The translations under genes and the position numbers were made by a program. A DNA stretch of 39,502 bases, from assembly GCA_036379355.1 (NCBI GenBank), contig DASVGV010000068.1, positions 1 through 39,502 of the forward strand. Direction: 5' to 3'. This document shows, piece after piece, positions 31,309 to 39,361 of this stretch. The stretch is from CAJCIY01 sp036379355 (GTDB lineage Bacteria; Actinomycetota; Actinomycetes; Mycobacteriales; CAJCIY01). Below the pieces are notes generated by a model. The model saw only the letters and a list, made by a program, of their open reading frames with translations, was not told the DNA's origin and searched no databases. How positions within the stretch are numbered: the first letter of the stretch is position 1; every line of letters starts with the position of its first letter.

Positions 31309-32564
31309 GGCGCGGCGGCGGTCAGCACGGGCATCGACACGCGCAGCCGGAAGCCGCCGCCCGGAACGGGGGCGGCGGACAGCGTCCCGCCCGCCGCGGA
31401 GACTCGCTCGGCCAGGCCGGACAGACCACTGCCGGACGAACCGCTGCCGGACGGCGCGCTGCCGCCGCCCACCCCGTCATCGAGCACCTCGACCGAGTCG
31501 GCGGTGACGGTCACCCGCACGAAGGAGGCACGCGAGTGCCGGACCGCGTTGGTCACTCCCTCGCGCACCGTCCACCCGAACAGCGTCCGCAGCCCGCTCG
31601 GCACCGTCTCGGTGCTGGCCGGCAGCTCGGCGCGGATCCCGGCCGCCGCCAGGACTTCGCGCGCCGTCGCCAACTCGGTCGCCAGCGACACCTCCCGGTA
31701 GCCGGCCACCGTCGAGCGCACGTCGGCGAGACCCTGCCGGGCCAGCGCCGCCACCTGCCGCATCTCGTCGGCGGCGCGGACCGGTTCCCGCTCCGCCAGC
31801 TTCGCGGCGAGCTCGGCCTTCACGGTCACGGTCGTCAGCGCATGACCGAGCAGGTCGTGCAGGTCGCGCGCGATCCGCAGCCGCTCCTGACCGGCCGCAA
31901 GCCGCGCGATCTCCGCGTTCGCCCACTCCAGCTGGAACTGGGCCCGCCGGTTGAAGCGGATGCCGTACATGGCGATGCCGACGAGCAGGCACGGGCCACC
32001 GATCGCGTACTGCGGTCCGTGCATCCCCCACGCGGCGACGTGCTCCGGCCCGTACGTCACGCCGATCGCCATCGCGACGACGATCGGCAGCGACCACTGC
32101 TGGGGCAAGATCATGATGAAGACCACGGCGAGGTACGTCGCGAAGATCGTGGCGCCGCCCCCGCACGTGACGAGGTAGACCACGGTCACGGCCGGCATGC
32201 CCACGATCGCCAGCCACCAGTTGACACGGGGACCGTCGAGGGCCGCGCGGGGCGCCGGCCCGAGGTAGAGCCACACGAACAGGCCCACCAGCACCGTGCC
32301 CAGCACCATCGTGGGCCACGTGTGATGCGCGTAGAGGTCCACCATCGTGTAGACGAGGTAGATCAGGAATATCCCGGCGCCCCGGCGCCAGCCCGCCACC
32401 GTGTAGTGCTGCTGTACCGCGGTCGGTGCGGCAGCGCAGGCCGCATCGTCCCGGCGGTCCCGCCAGGGCACGGCCAGCCGGAACGAGGTCGTGGGCTTCG
32501 CGACGAGCGCCGCCAGTGCCCGCCTCGGTGTCCGGGCGGACTGCTGCTCGCCGATCGTCGTCAT
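31305..32564 (-). CDS. Sensor histidine kinase (HisKA_3, DesK-like)
   Basis: A 419-residue kinase with about six N-terminal membrane helices (70-215) and no large extracellular domain. The dimerisation box is RLRIARDLHDLLGHALTTVTVKAEL (phospho-histidine about 235), characteristic of the HisKA_3 family, followed by the ATPase domain with REGVTNAVRHS (N-box) and VLDDGVGGG (G-box). It should sense membrane state or a membrane-active compound and phosphorylate the adjacent regulator. It follows the ABC permease gene by 12 bases in one operon with ATPase, permease and regulator. Confidence 0.93.
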   Translation of the reverse strand: MTTIGEQQSARTPRRALAALVAKPTTSFRLAVPWRDRRDDAACAAAPTAVQQHYTVAGWRRGAGIFLIYLVYTMVDLYAHHTWPTMVLGTVLVGLFVWLYLGPAPRAALDGPRVNWWLAIVGMPAVTVVYLVTCGGGATIFATYLAVVFIMILPQQWSLPIVVAMAIGVTYGPEHVAAWGMHGPQYAIGGPCLLVGIAMYGIRFNRRAQFQLEWANAEIARLAAGQERLRIARDLHDLLGHALTTVTVKAELAAKLAEREPVRAADEMRQVAALARQGLADVRSTVAGYREVSLATELATAREVLAAAGIRAELPASTETVPSGLRTLFGWTVREGVTNAVRHSRASFVRVTVTADSVEVLDDGVGGGSAPSGSGSSGSGLSGLAERVSAAGGTLSAAPVPGGGFRLRVSMPVLTAAAP

Positions 32565-32576
32565 CGGGTCACATGC

Positions 32577-33308
32577 TCACACGCGCAGGGCGTCACGGAC
32601 ATAGGCGCGCGCGGCCAGCGCCCCGAACGCGACCGTCCACGCCAGGATGATCGCGGCACCGCCCCAACCGACCCAACCGCCGTCGAGCGCGGCCCGGCCG
32701 GCCCTCGGGATCCACGCGAACGGCAGCACCTCGAAGGTGTCGCGCAGCCAGTGCGGGAAGGCCTCGAGCGGAATCCAGATGCCGGCGAGGAAACCCACGA
32801 CGCTGTACGCCAGCCCGATCACCTGCTGCGCCGACTCGATCTTGCTGGACAGGTACCCGACCCACACGCCGGCCACGGCAACGGGCAGCACCCCGACGAC
32901 GATCGACACACCGGCCAGCAGCCAGCGGTCGGCCGGCATCCGGATGCCGTGGGCCGCCCCCAGCACGAACAGCAGCACCACCGCGGGAACACCCATCGAG
33001 AACCCGGCGATCATCTTCGATACGACGTACTGCCAGCCCGGCAGAGCGGTGAGGCGCAACTGCCGGTTCCACCCGATGCTGCGCTCGGCGACGATCCGGC
33101 CGCCCATCGAGAACGTCGCGGCCATGATCCCGTACGTCGCCATCGACACCATGTAGTACGCGAGCCCGGTCAGTCCGCCGATCCTGTCCTTGGAGAGGTT
33201 CGGACCGATGAACTCGAACAGGACGACGGGCAGCAGCAAGGTGAAGATGACCGCCCGGCGGCTGCGCAGCACGCGGCGCACCTCGAACCCGATGTAGGCC
33301 GTGTTCAT
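32577..33308 (-). CDS. ABC-2 type permease linked to a two-component system
   Basis: A 243-residue permease with six hydrophobic helices and the ABC-2 pattern: N-terminal FEVRRVLRSRRAVIFTLLLPVVLF, then a C-terminal SKIESAQQVIGLAYSVVGFLAGIWIPLEAFPHWLRDTFEVLPFAWI. I chose ATG 33308, because AGGAGG lies 7 bases upstream, over the GTG at 33311. The start shares one base with the stop of the ATPase gene. Together they form an exporter, probably for a lipid, antibiotic or peptide that the linked kinase detects. Confidence 0.92.
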   Translation of the reverse strand: MNTAYIGFEVRRVLRSRRAVIFTLLLPVVLFEFIGPNLSKDRIGGLTGLAYYMVSMATYGIMAATFSMGGRIVAERSIGWNRQLRLTALPGWQYVVSKMIAGFSMGVPAVVLLFVLGAAHGIRMPADRWLLAGVSIVVGVLPVAVAGVWVGYLSSKIESAQQVIGLAYSVVGFLAGIWIPLEAFPHWLRDTFEVLPFAWIPRAGRAALDGGWVGWGGAAIILAWTVAFGALAARAYVRDALRV

Positions 33309-34258
33309 CACCGCTCCTCCTGCTCGTCGGCGGTCAACACCAGGAACGCCTCTTCGAGCCCGCTCCCGGTGACCTCGATGTCCCGTACCTCAGGACGCGA
33401 CGCCAGCAGCGCCCGCAGCGCCGCGTCGCTGTCGGGGCAGCGCAGCAGGACCGTCCCGCCGTGCCGCTCGACCCGGGCAACCCCGGGCAGCGCTTCCAGG
33501 TCGGCCAGCGCGACAGACGTAGGGACGGTCGCGCGGATCATGCGCCCGCCAACCATGGCCTTGACCTCGGTCGTCGGCCCGTCGGCGACGACGCGTCCGC
33601 GCCGCATGAGCACGATCCGGTCGGCGAAGTCGTCGGCCTCCTCCAGGTAGTGCGTCGCGAACAGGACGGTCCGTCCCTCAGCCGCCCACGCGCGCATCGC
33701 TCCCCAGAACTGGTGCCTGGTCTCGACGTCCATCGCGACAGTCGGTTCGTCGAGCACCACGAGGTCGGGGTCGGCGGCGATCGCGAGGGCGAACCGCACC
33801 CGCTGGCGCTGGCCGCCGGACAGGTTCTGGGTGCGCTGGTCGGCGATGTCCGCGATGCGTGCCCGCGCGAGCACCTCCCGGGTCGGCAGCGGGCGGGGGG
33901 ACAAGCAGCGGATCGTGTCGATGACCTCGTGCACCCGGAAGTCGACGGGCAGGGTCCCGGTCTGCAGCATCGCGCCGACCCGGCCCGCCGCGCAGGCCTG
34001 GCGCGCGGTGAGCCCGAACAGCCGGACGCTCCCGGCGTCCGGCCGCGTCAGCCCGAGCAGCATGTCGATGGTCGTGGACTTCCCGGCGCCGTTGGGCCCG
34101 AGCAGGGCCACCACCTCGCCCGGGGCGATGTCGATGTCGACGCCGTCCACGGCCACCACGGGCCCGTACACCTTCCGCAGACCGGCGAGCCGGATGCCCT
34201 GGAACTGCGGGGTCTGCGACGCCGGCTCCCCGGCGGCGAGGGCAGCTGTCTGCATCAT
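33308..34258 (-). CDS. ABC transporter ATP-binding protein linked to a two-component system
   Basis: A 316-residue ATPase with Walker A LLGPNGAGKSTT, signature NLSGGQRQRVRFA, Walker B LVVLDEPTVAMD and H-loop ATHYLEEADD, plus a C-terminal extension ending in GSGLEEAFLVLT as in multidrug export ATPases. It is the first gene of the ATPase-permease-kinase-regulator operon. The start is uncertain: ATG at 34258 or 34255, or GTG at 34267, none with a strong ribosome site. A 6-2-6 palindrome 60 bases upstream is a likely site for the operon's own response regulator. Confidence 0.92.
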   Translation of the reverse strand: MMQTAALAAGEPASQTPQFQGIRLAGLRKVYGPVVAVDGVDIDIAPGEVVALLGPNGAGKSTTIDMLLGLTRPDAGSVRLFGLTARQACAAGRVGAMLQTGTLPVDFRVHEVIDTIRCLSPRPLPTREVLARARIADIADQRTQNLSGGQRQRVRFALAIAADPDLVVLDEPTVAMDVETRHQFWGAMRAWAAEGRTVLFATHYLEEADDFADRIVLMRRGRVVADGPTTEVKAMVGGRMIRATVPTSVALADLEALPGVARVERHGGTVLLRCPDSDAALRALLASRPEVRDIEVTGSGLEEAFLVLTADEQEER

Positions 34259-34317
34259 GACCAGCACTCTGTCGGGCGCCGGGCCGAGACGACAGTCGCA
34301 GGGCTCACCGGGTGCCG

Positions 34318-34331
34318 ATGACGTTCGTCAT
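34318..34331. promoter_or_regulatory. Palindromic operator upstream of the ABC/two-component operon
   Basis: ATGACG-TT-CGTCAT is a perfect 6-2-6 palindrome about 60 bases before the ATPase start. NarL-family regulators bind inverted repeats of this size, so autoregulation by the response regulator at 30703 is likely. Confidence 0.6.
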
Positions 34332-34351
34332 GCCAGCGCTTCGGTCTCCCG

Positions 34352-35953
34352 TCAGGCGAGGTCCATCTCCCAGGACGCGGACGGCGACGGGGCGAGGCCG
34401 GTCGCGACGTGCCGGGAGAAGACCTGGTATCCCGAGGCTGCGGTGAGCGTGTGCAGCTCGGTCCGACCGCTGTTTCCGTCGGGTACGAGCACGTACAGGT
34501 CAGGTGTGCCCGAGCCGGTCGGCTGGCCGAGCCGCCACGTGAAGCCCGTGTTCAGCGGCAGTGGAAGGGCCGCGTGCACCGAGTACGTGCTGTAGCCGCT
34601 CTTCTCGCTGAGGATGTGCACCTCGGTCTGGCGGGAGCCGGTCGTGCCGCTGTCGTGGATCGCGACCAGGTCGCCGTTGCCGTTCGCGTCGCCGATGAGG
34701 AAGTGCCAGCCGGATCCGCCGGTCGTCAGAGCGGTGGCCCGGTGGGTCAGGAACGTCGAGTAGCCGCTGGCCGCCGACAGCACGTGCACCTCGGCGCGGC
34801 CGCTGCCGGTGTGCCCGTCCTCCAGGACGTACAGGTCCTGCTGATGGTCGCCGGCGTACGACCCGAGCTGGACCTGCTCGTCGGTGTCGGCCGGTAGGGC
34901 CGGCTGAGCGGTCGCGATGTGCGCCAAGAACGTGGTGTACGAGGAGGCCGCCGACAGCACATGGACCTCGAGCCGGTTCGACGCGCCGCCGCGCAACCGA
35001 ATCGCCCACAGGTCGGGCGCACCGTCCCCCTGGTACGGGGCGATGAGGTAGGTCCAGTCGGTCGTGTTGCTCGGCGCCAGCACCGTCCGGAACGGACCGG
35101 TCGTCGCGGCGTAGCCGGTGGAGGCCGATGTCTCCATCACCTCGACGTTGCCGGAGCTGCCGCCCGACGCGCGGACCGCGTAGAGGTTCACCCCGAACGC
35201 CGTCGCGGTCGCGGGACCCATGGTCGCCGCGCTCGGTGCGGTCGTGGTCGAGGCGGGAGTCGCCGGCGGGCTGGGCGTGCTGGACGCCGCCGGGGTGCTG
35301 GTCGCCGGCGGAGTGCTCGGCGCGGTGGTGACGGGCGCCGTCGGCGTGGTGGTGGAGGCCGGTGCGCTCGGCGCCGGGGCCTGACCGGTGAAGTGGATGA
35401 AGCCGGTGATGCCCGCCACCGGGTAGACCCGCCAGTGGAAGTCGCCGCCCCAGTTGTCCTCCGACACGGTGACCGTGCCCGCGCCCACCGCCTCGACCAC
35501 CGCCACGTGGCCGCTGCTGCCCATGCCCGCCGTGCTGTTCCACCACGCGACCGACCCGACCGTGGGCGTCGTGTCCACCGTACCGATGCCGTACGCGACG
35601 GCGTTCGTCCCCCACGTGGTCGCGTTGCCCATCAGCCCGGGCGGGTTCGGCACCTTGTAGAGAGTGCTCTCGACGTACGCCGCGTAGTTCGTGCAGTTGT
35701 GCCCTGCGTACGCGCGCCAGTACATCGTCTGGTTCGTGACGTCGTTGTAGCCGTGGCTCGTGTAACCCGCTGCGTTGCAGGCGGTGTAGCCCGTGCACAG
35801 GGTCGTGCTGGCGGCGTGCGCCGACGGCGCGAGGGCCACGACACCGGCGAGCAGCGGCACCATCGCGACGGCTCCGGCGCCGATCCGGCGGCGCAGTGCC
35901 CGCCGTAGCAGGCGGCGGGCCACCCGCGCCTCGCTGCTTCGCCGCTTGCTCAC
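34352..35953 (-). CDS. Secreted CHAP-domain hydrolase with five C-terminal repeats
   Basis: A 533-residue exported protein. A basic N-terminus and hydrophobic stretch (IGAGAVAMVPLLAGVVALAPSAHA, cut near 47) form the signal peptide. Residues about 55-190 are a CHAP amidase/endopeptidase: C87 in GHNCTNYAAY, H149 in GHVAVVE, and E165/N167 in EDNWGG. This domain cuts peptidoglycan peptides. A Ser/Thr/Pro linker (191-247) follows, then five repeats of about 52-56 residues, each with a core like RxEVHVLSAASGYSTFLTHxAT and a strand such as PDLYVLE. They resemble FG-GAP/VCBS beta-propeller blades. The start is a GTG with a poor ribosome site. Confidence 0.9.
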   Translation of the reverse strand: MSKRRSSEARVARRLLRRALRRRIGAGAVAMVPLLAGVVALAPSAHAASTTLCTGYTACNAAGYTSHGYNDVTNQTMYWRAYAGHNCTNYAAYVESTLYKVPNPPGLMGNATTWGTNAVAYGIGTVDTTPTVGSVAWWNSTAGMGSSGHVAVVEAVGAGTVTVSEDNWGGDFHWRVYPVAGITGFIHFTGQAPAPSAPASTTTPTAPVTTAPSTPPATSTPAASSTPSPPATPASTTTAPSAATMGPATATAFGVNLYAVRASGGSSGNVEVMETSASTGYAATTGPFRTVLAPSNTTDWTYLIAPYQGDGAPDLWAIRLRGGASNRLEVHVLSAASSYTTFLAHIATAQPALPADTDEQVQLGSYAGDHQQDLYVLEDGHTGSGRAEVHVLSAASGYSTFLTHRATALTTGGSGWHFLIGDANGNGDLVAIHDSGTTGSRQTEVHILSEKSGYSTYSVHAALPLPLNTGFTWRLGQPTGSGTPDLYVLVPDGNSGRTELHTLTAASGYQVFSRHVATGLAPSPSASWEMDLA

Positions 35954-35963
35954 GCATAGGGAC

Positions 35964-36014
35964 TTCGGGGCGCCGAAACATCGTTCTTGAAACCACTCCG
36001 GGGATGACCCCCGG
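35964..36014. other. Intergenic hairpins between MpaB-like and CHAP genes
   Basis: CCGGGG (35998-36003) pairs with CCCCGG (36009-36014), and TTCGG (35964-35968) pairs with CCGAA (35973-35977). The first could terminate MpaB-gene transcription; the second lies just before the CHAP start and may affect its translation. I looked here for a c-di-AMP riboswitch, common before such hydrolases, and did not find its core motifs. Confidence 0.35.
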
Positions 36015-36111
36015 ACGGGCCACCGAACGCGGCCGGTTCTTGCTGCACCCGGGTGACATCGCCCGGATGGCTACAGACCGACTCGGGCGCAGCCGACAGG
36101 ACGGACCCGCA

Positions 36112-37038
36112 TCAGAACGGGCAGTAGTGCCTGGGATCGCCGCGCCGGTCCGGCGGGGGCAGGTTGCGACGCGGGGTCTGCACGAGCGGCGCGTCCGCGG
36201 GGTCCTTGCCCAGAGCCCGGCGCCAGCCGGCACGGGCGCGGGGATGCATCCGCCGCGACGGCGGCACCAGGCGCCAGAGCGCGCTCACCATCCGCCCGAA
36301 CCGCCGCAGCCGGCGCTCGTCGGTCTCGGTCCAGGTCAGTCCCAGCCGCTCCCGGACCGCGGGGTGGTAGAGGCCGGTGGTCAGCCAGTGGTACTGCCGC
36401 TCGACGGCTGGCGCCAGCCAACGGCGCCACACCCAGCCGGGCACCGGAAGCCGCGGCGGCTTGGCGATGCCCGCAATGTTGCGGACGGCCTGGGTCGCGG
36501 GGTTGTCCTCGAGCACGTCGCGGCACATCCGGTCCCAGTAGGCCTCGAAGGCCTGCCAGTCGGGCGGTACGGGACGCATCGACAGGCCGTACAGCGCGTA
36601 CCACTGGATGCTCTCCTGGTAGAACCGCTCCTTCTCGCGCCGCGTCAGCGGCGTCCCGAAGTACTCCATGATCACGGGCACGGACATGACGAACGTGGCG
36701 TGCGCCCAGAAGAACGTGTCGGGGTTGAGCGCGCTGTACGGGCGGCCGTGGCGGTCGACGCCCCTGATCGTGCGGTGGTAGTCGCGCACCTCGCGGGCGG
36801 TCTGCTCGGCCCGGTCGCCGTCGTAGACCACGCCGTTGATCGGGTAGAGCGAGCGGTAGAGCCGCTGCCACCGCTCGGTGAAGAAGTCGGAGTGCTCCTC
36901 CACGCCGGCGCCGAGCTGCGGGTGCATGTTCTGCAGCGAACCCGCCCAGAGGCCGACGAGCATGCCGCGCCAGTCGCCGTAGTAGCGCCAGGTGACCGAG
37001 TCGGGCCCGAGCGGCTGCACGGCGCCGGCCCGGTTCAC
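36112..37038 (-). CDS. MpaB family oxygenase (DUF2236)
   Basis: A 308-residue helical protein of the MpaB/rubber-oxygenase (DUF2236) family, heme-dependent oxygenases related to latex clearing protein. Family features include VTWRYYGDWRGMLVGLWAGSLQNMHPQLGAGVEEHSDFF, then YDGDRAEQTAREVRDYHRTIRGVDRHGRPYSALNPDTFFWAHATF with the conserved histidine, and VPPDWQAFEAYWDRMC. It lacks a clear signal peptide. I chose GTG 37038, where the family similarity begins; the upstream frame runs antisense through the threonine synthase gene. It follows threonine synthase by 38 bases and might be read from the same transcript. The substrate is unknown. Confidence 0.87.
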   Translation of the reverse strand: MNRAGAVQPLGPDSVTWRYYGDWRGMLVGLWAGSLQNMHPQLGAGVEEHSDFFTERWQRLYRSLYPINGVVYDGDRAEQTAREVRDYHRTIRGVDRHGRPYSALNPDTFFWAHATFVMSVPVIMEYFGTPLTRREKERFYQESIQWYALYGLSMRPVPPDWQAFEAYWDRMCRDVLEDNPATQAVRNIAGIAKPPRLPVPGWVWRRWLAPAVERQYHWLTTGLYHPAVRERLGLTWTETDERRLRRFGRMVSALWRLVPPSRRMHPRARAGWRRALGKDPADAPLVQTPRRNLPPPDRRGDPRHYCPF

Positions 37039-37076
37039 ATTCCGAGAGTATCCAAGCCTCGGCCGCCCGGTCGTGC

Positions 37077-38336
37077 CTAGCCGCCGAGACCGAGCGCCTC
37101 GAAGGCGGCGTACGACGGCTTGATCGTCGCCGTCGGCCCGGAGCCGGCCACCGCGTCCAGCGTCTTGAGCCCGTCTCCGGTCGAGAGGATCACCGTCTCG
37201 GCGTCGGGGTCGAGCAGGCCGTCGGCCAGCAGCCGCTGAAGGCACGCGACGGTCACGCCGCCGGCAGTCTCGGCGAAGATCCCCTGCGTCCGCGCCAGCA
37301 GCCGCATCCCCGCGACCACCTCCTCGTCGCTGACCGAGGTGAGCGCACCGCCGGTGCGGCGGCAGACCTCGACGGCGTACGGGCCATCCGCGGGGTTGCC
37401 GATCGCGAGCGACTTGGCGATCGTCTTCGGCTTCACCGGGGTGACGTCGCTCGTGCCGTTGCGAAACGCGGTGGCGATCGGCGAGCAGCCGTCGGCCTGG
37501 GCGCCGAAGACCTTCCAGGGCGTCGCCGGGACCACCCCGTTGCGGGTGAGCTCCCCCCACGCCCGGTCGACCTTGGTCAGCAACGAACCGGAGGCGCACG
37601 GGATCACGACCTGGTCGGGCAGCCGCCAGCCGAGCTGCTCGGCGATCTCGAAGCCCAGCGTCTTCGAGCCCTCGGCATAGAACGGTCGGACGTTGACGTT
37701 GACGAACGCCCACTCCTCCTCGCCGGCGATCTCCGAGCAGAGCCGGTTCACGTCGTCGTACGAGCCGTCGATCGCCACGAGCGTGCCGCCGTAGACGGCC
37801 GTCGAGACGGTCTTGCCGTCCTCGAGGTCGTGCGGGATGAGGACCACGCTGCGCAGCCCGACTGCCGCCGCGTGCGCCGCGACGGACTGGGCGAGGTTGC
37901 CGGTGGACGCGCAGGCGACGGTCGTGAAGCCGTACTCGCGGGCGGCCGAGAGGGCAACCGAGACGACCCGGTCCTTGAACGAGTGGGTCGGGTTCGCCGA
38001 GTCGTCCTTGACCCACAGCGGCGCGGTGAAACCGAGCTCGGCGCCGAGCCGGTCGGCCCGGATCAGCGGCGTCATGCCGGTGTGGGACTCGACGCGGGTG
38101 GCGGGGTTCTGGCCGACCGGCAGGAGACCGGCGTACCGCCAGAGGGTGTGCGGGCCGGACTCGATCTGCTGCTGGCTGACGCGAGCGAGCGCGTCCGGGT
38201 CGTACCCGATCTCCAGCGGCCCGAAGCACTGGTAGCACGCGTGTTGCGGCCCGAGCGAGAACGTGGCGCCACAGTTGCGACACACGAGTTCGGCGGCGGG
38301 GGAGGGGATAACGGAACGATCAGCAACTGAAGTCAT
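37077..38336 (-). CDS. thrC: Threonine synthase
   Basis: A 419-residue PLP enzyme converting O-phosphohomoserine to threonine. The N-terminus carries a zinc-ribbon-like CRNC...CYQC (about 19-40). The PLP lysine is in NPTHSFKDR (about 119), the phosphate-binding loop is CASTGNLAQSVAAHAA, and AGGVT and STGDGLKT complete the fold. The ATG at 38336 has a GGAGAGAGG ribosome site directly next to the P1 helix of a SAM-I riboswitch. SAM binding could therefore mask translation of this gene. Phosphohomoserine is the branch point between threonine and other routes, which gives such control a metabolic logic. Confidence 0.95.
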   Translation of the reverse strand: MTSVADRSVIPSPAAELVCRNCGATFSLGPQHACYQCFGPLEIGYDPDALARVSQQQIESGPHTLWRYAGLLPVGQNPATRVESHTGMTPLIRADRLGAELGFTAPLWVKDDSANPTHSFKDRVVSVALSAAREYGFTTVACASTGNLAQSVAAHAAAVGLRSVVLIPHDLEDGKTVSTAVYGGTLVAIDGSYDDVNRLCSEIAGEEEWAFVNVNVRPFYAEGSKTLGFEIAEQLGWRLPDQVVIPCASGSLLTKVDRAWGELTRNGVVPATPWKVFGAQADGCSPIATAFRNGTSDVTPVKPKTIAKSLAIGNPADGPYAVEVCRRTGGALTSVSDEEVVAGMRLLARTQGIFAETAGGVTVACLQRLLADGLLDPDAETVILSTGDGLKTLDAVAGSGPTATIKPSYAAFEALGLGG

Positions 38337-38352
38337 GGGCGAGGCCTCTCTC

Positions 38353-38519
38353 CTCATCTTTCCCGGGTCGCGCCCGGGCCGGAGTTGGCACCAGCTGCAG
38401 GAACACGTCTCGTGTTGACCACGCGATCGTTCGATCACGTATGCGTCCGAAGACGTAGGGCGATCCCTACACGGTTGCCGGGGCTTCGTCGGGCCGGTCC
38501 CTCTGCCCCTCTGGATGAG
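38353..38519 (-). ncRNA. SAM-I (S-box) riboswitch leading threonine synthase
   Basis: Reading the minus strand from 38519, the conserved S-box blocks occur in order: CTCATCCAGAGG (5' P1 strand and start of P2), GAGGGACCGGCCCGACGAAG, CCCCGGCAACC, then GGTGCCAACTCC, the P4 stem CCCGGGCGCGACCCGGG, and GAAAGATGAG (3' P1 strand). P1 is CTCATC with GATGAG. The usual GAUGA in J2 is GACGA here. The P3 arm is longer than normal (about 80 bases) and holds extra small hairpins. The 3' strand of P1 is followed at once by the GGAGAGAGG ribosome site of thrC, and no terminator stem is seen, so control at translation is most likely. Confidence 0.92.
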
Positions 38520-38761
38520 TCCATATGAACTTGTTGGTCCATTCTCGCACATCGTTGGTCGGCGACCGCAGTGCGCGCAGGGGGCATCGGTGGTTCGCAG
38601 TGGTCCGCAGTGAGCGCAGTGGTTCGCAGTGAGCGCAGTGAGCACGGTGATCACAGCGGCCCGGCAACGCGGCGCGCGCGGTTCGGCATCCAGTCGTGGA
38701 CTGTGACGCCAGCTCGGCCACCGGATTCGCAAGGGGCGAGCAGGAGCTAGCGAGAAGGAGC
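38520..38761. other. Upstream region of thrC: promoter space and repeat array
   Basis: No gene is seen here. On the thrC side lies an AT-richer patch (38520-38535, with ATATG) where the -10 of the riboswitch transcript should be, but no clean -35/-10 pair can be chosen. The middle holds the CGCAGTG repeat array (38567-38640). The rest, up to 38761, follows the LytR_C stop and has no convincing terminator. Confidence 0.4.
38567..38640. repeat. Phased CGCAGTG repeat array
   Basis: CGCAGTG occurs six times on the plus strand: 38567, 38596, 38606, 38615, 38625 and 38634. The last five are spaced 10, 9, 10 and 9 bases, making a 19-base unit repeated twice and phased with the DNA helix. The array lies between the LytR_C gene and the thrC leader. 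Confidence 0.8.
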
Positions 38762-39361
38762 CTACGGGGCCACGAAGTCAGGGGTCAGAATGACGACGAT
38801 CGGGCTGTGGTACGCAGCGAGTTCGCGGAACTGCGCCTTGACCCGTTTGATCGTCGGAAACTGGTGCGCGAGTTCCTCGGCTGCGGCCTGGGCCCCCGGG
38901 GCCGACGGGTCGAAGTAGGCGCAGGTCGACAAGATGTCGTTCTCGTAGTTGCCGAAGCTCGTGACCGTCCAACCGGCGGCAGTGAACTCGGCGCTGGCCC
39001 GGTCGGCCAGGCCGGTGATCGTCGTGTTGTTCAGGACGACGAGCGGCTCGCGAGCTGAACCGGCGGGTGGGGTCGACGGCGTGGAACGGCGGTGATGCGT
39101 CGGCGCCGGAGTCGGCGTCTGGGTTGATCCCGACGCGCGGGTCTTAGCGGCTCGCGACGATGGTCCGGAGCCGCCGACGCCTGCCGCGGATTGCCGGGGG
39201 CTCGCCGTTGGTCCGCCCGCGCTTGTCGTGTGGTGTGACGGCCCGATCAGCGCGACCAGGGCGATGACCAGCACGATCGCTCCCGCGATCGACAGGGCGA
39301 TGCCGGCCCTGCGCTCGCGGCGGTGGCGTCGCCGACGGGATCGGCGGTCGAAGCTGCTCAG
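38762..39361 (-). CDS. LytR_C domain membrane protein, apparent CTG start
   Basis: A 199-residue protein: a basic cytoplasmic N-terminus (SSFDRRSRRRRHRRERR), one membrane helix (GIALSIAGAIVLVIALVALIG, about 19-39), a Ser/Thr/Pro-rich extracellular linker and a C-terminal LytR_C domain (about 105-199, VVLNNTTITGLADRASAEFTAAGWTVTSFGNY...IVVILTPDF). LytR_C domains accompany cell-wall LCP proteins; the role of stand-alone copies is unclear. Between the upstream in-frame stop (39365-39367) and the middle of the membrane helix there is no ATG, GTG or TTG. A CTG at 39361 overlaps the stop of the DUF3263 gene as CTGA, the position where homologues would have ATGA or GTGA. A GTG at 39274 would cut the membrane helix in half. 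Confidence 0.82.
   Translation of the reverse strand: MSSFDRRSRRRRHRRERRAGIALSIAGAIVLVIALVALIGPSHHTTSAGGPTASPRQSAAGVGGSGPSSRAAKTRASGSTQTPTPAPTHHRRSTPSTPPAGSAREPLVVLNNTTITGLADRASAEFTAAGWTVTSFGNYENDILSTCAYFDPSAPGAQAAAEELAHQFPTIKRVKAQFRELAAYHSPIVVILTPDFVAP

Noticed and set aside
35954..36111. A c-di-AMP (ydaO) riboswitch before the secreted CHAP hydrolase
   Set aside because: Actinobacterial wall hydrolases often have one, but the conserved core blocks are not present; only simple GC hairpins are seen.
38567..38640. A CRISPR array
   Set aside because: The repeat unit is 7 bases with 2-3 base gaps, with no long repeats or unique spacers and no cas genes.
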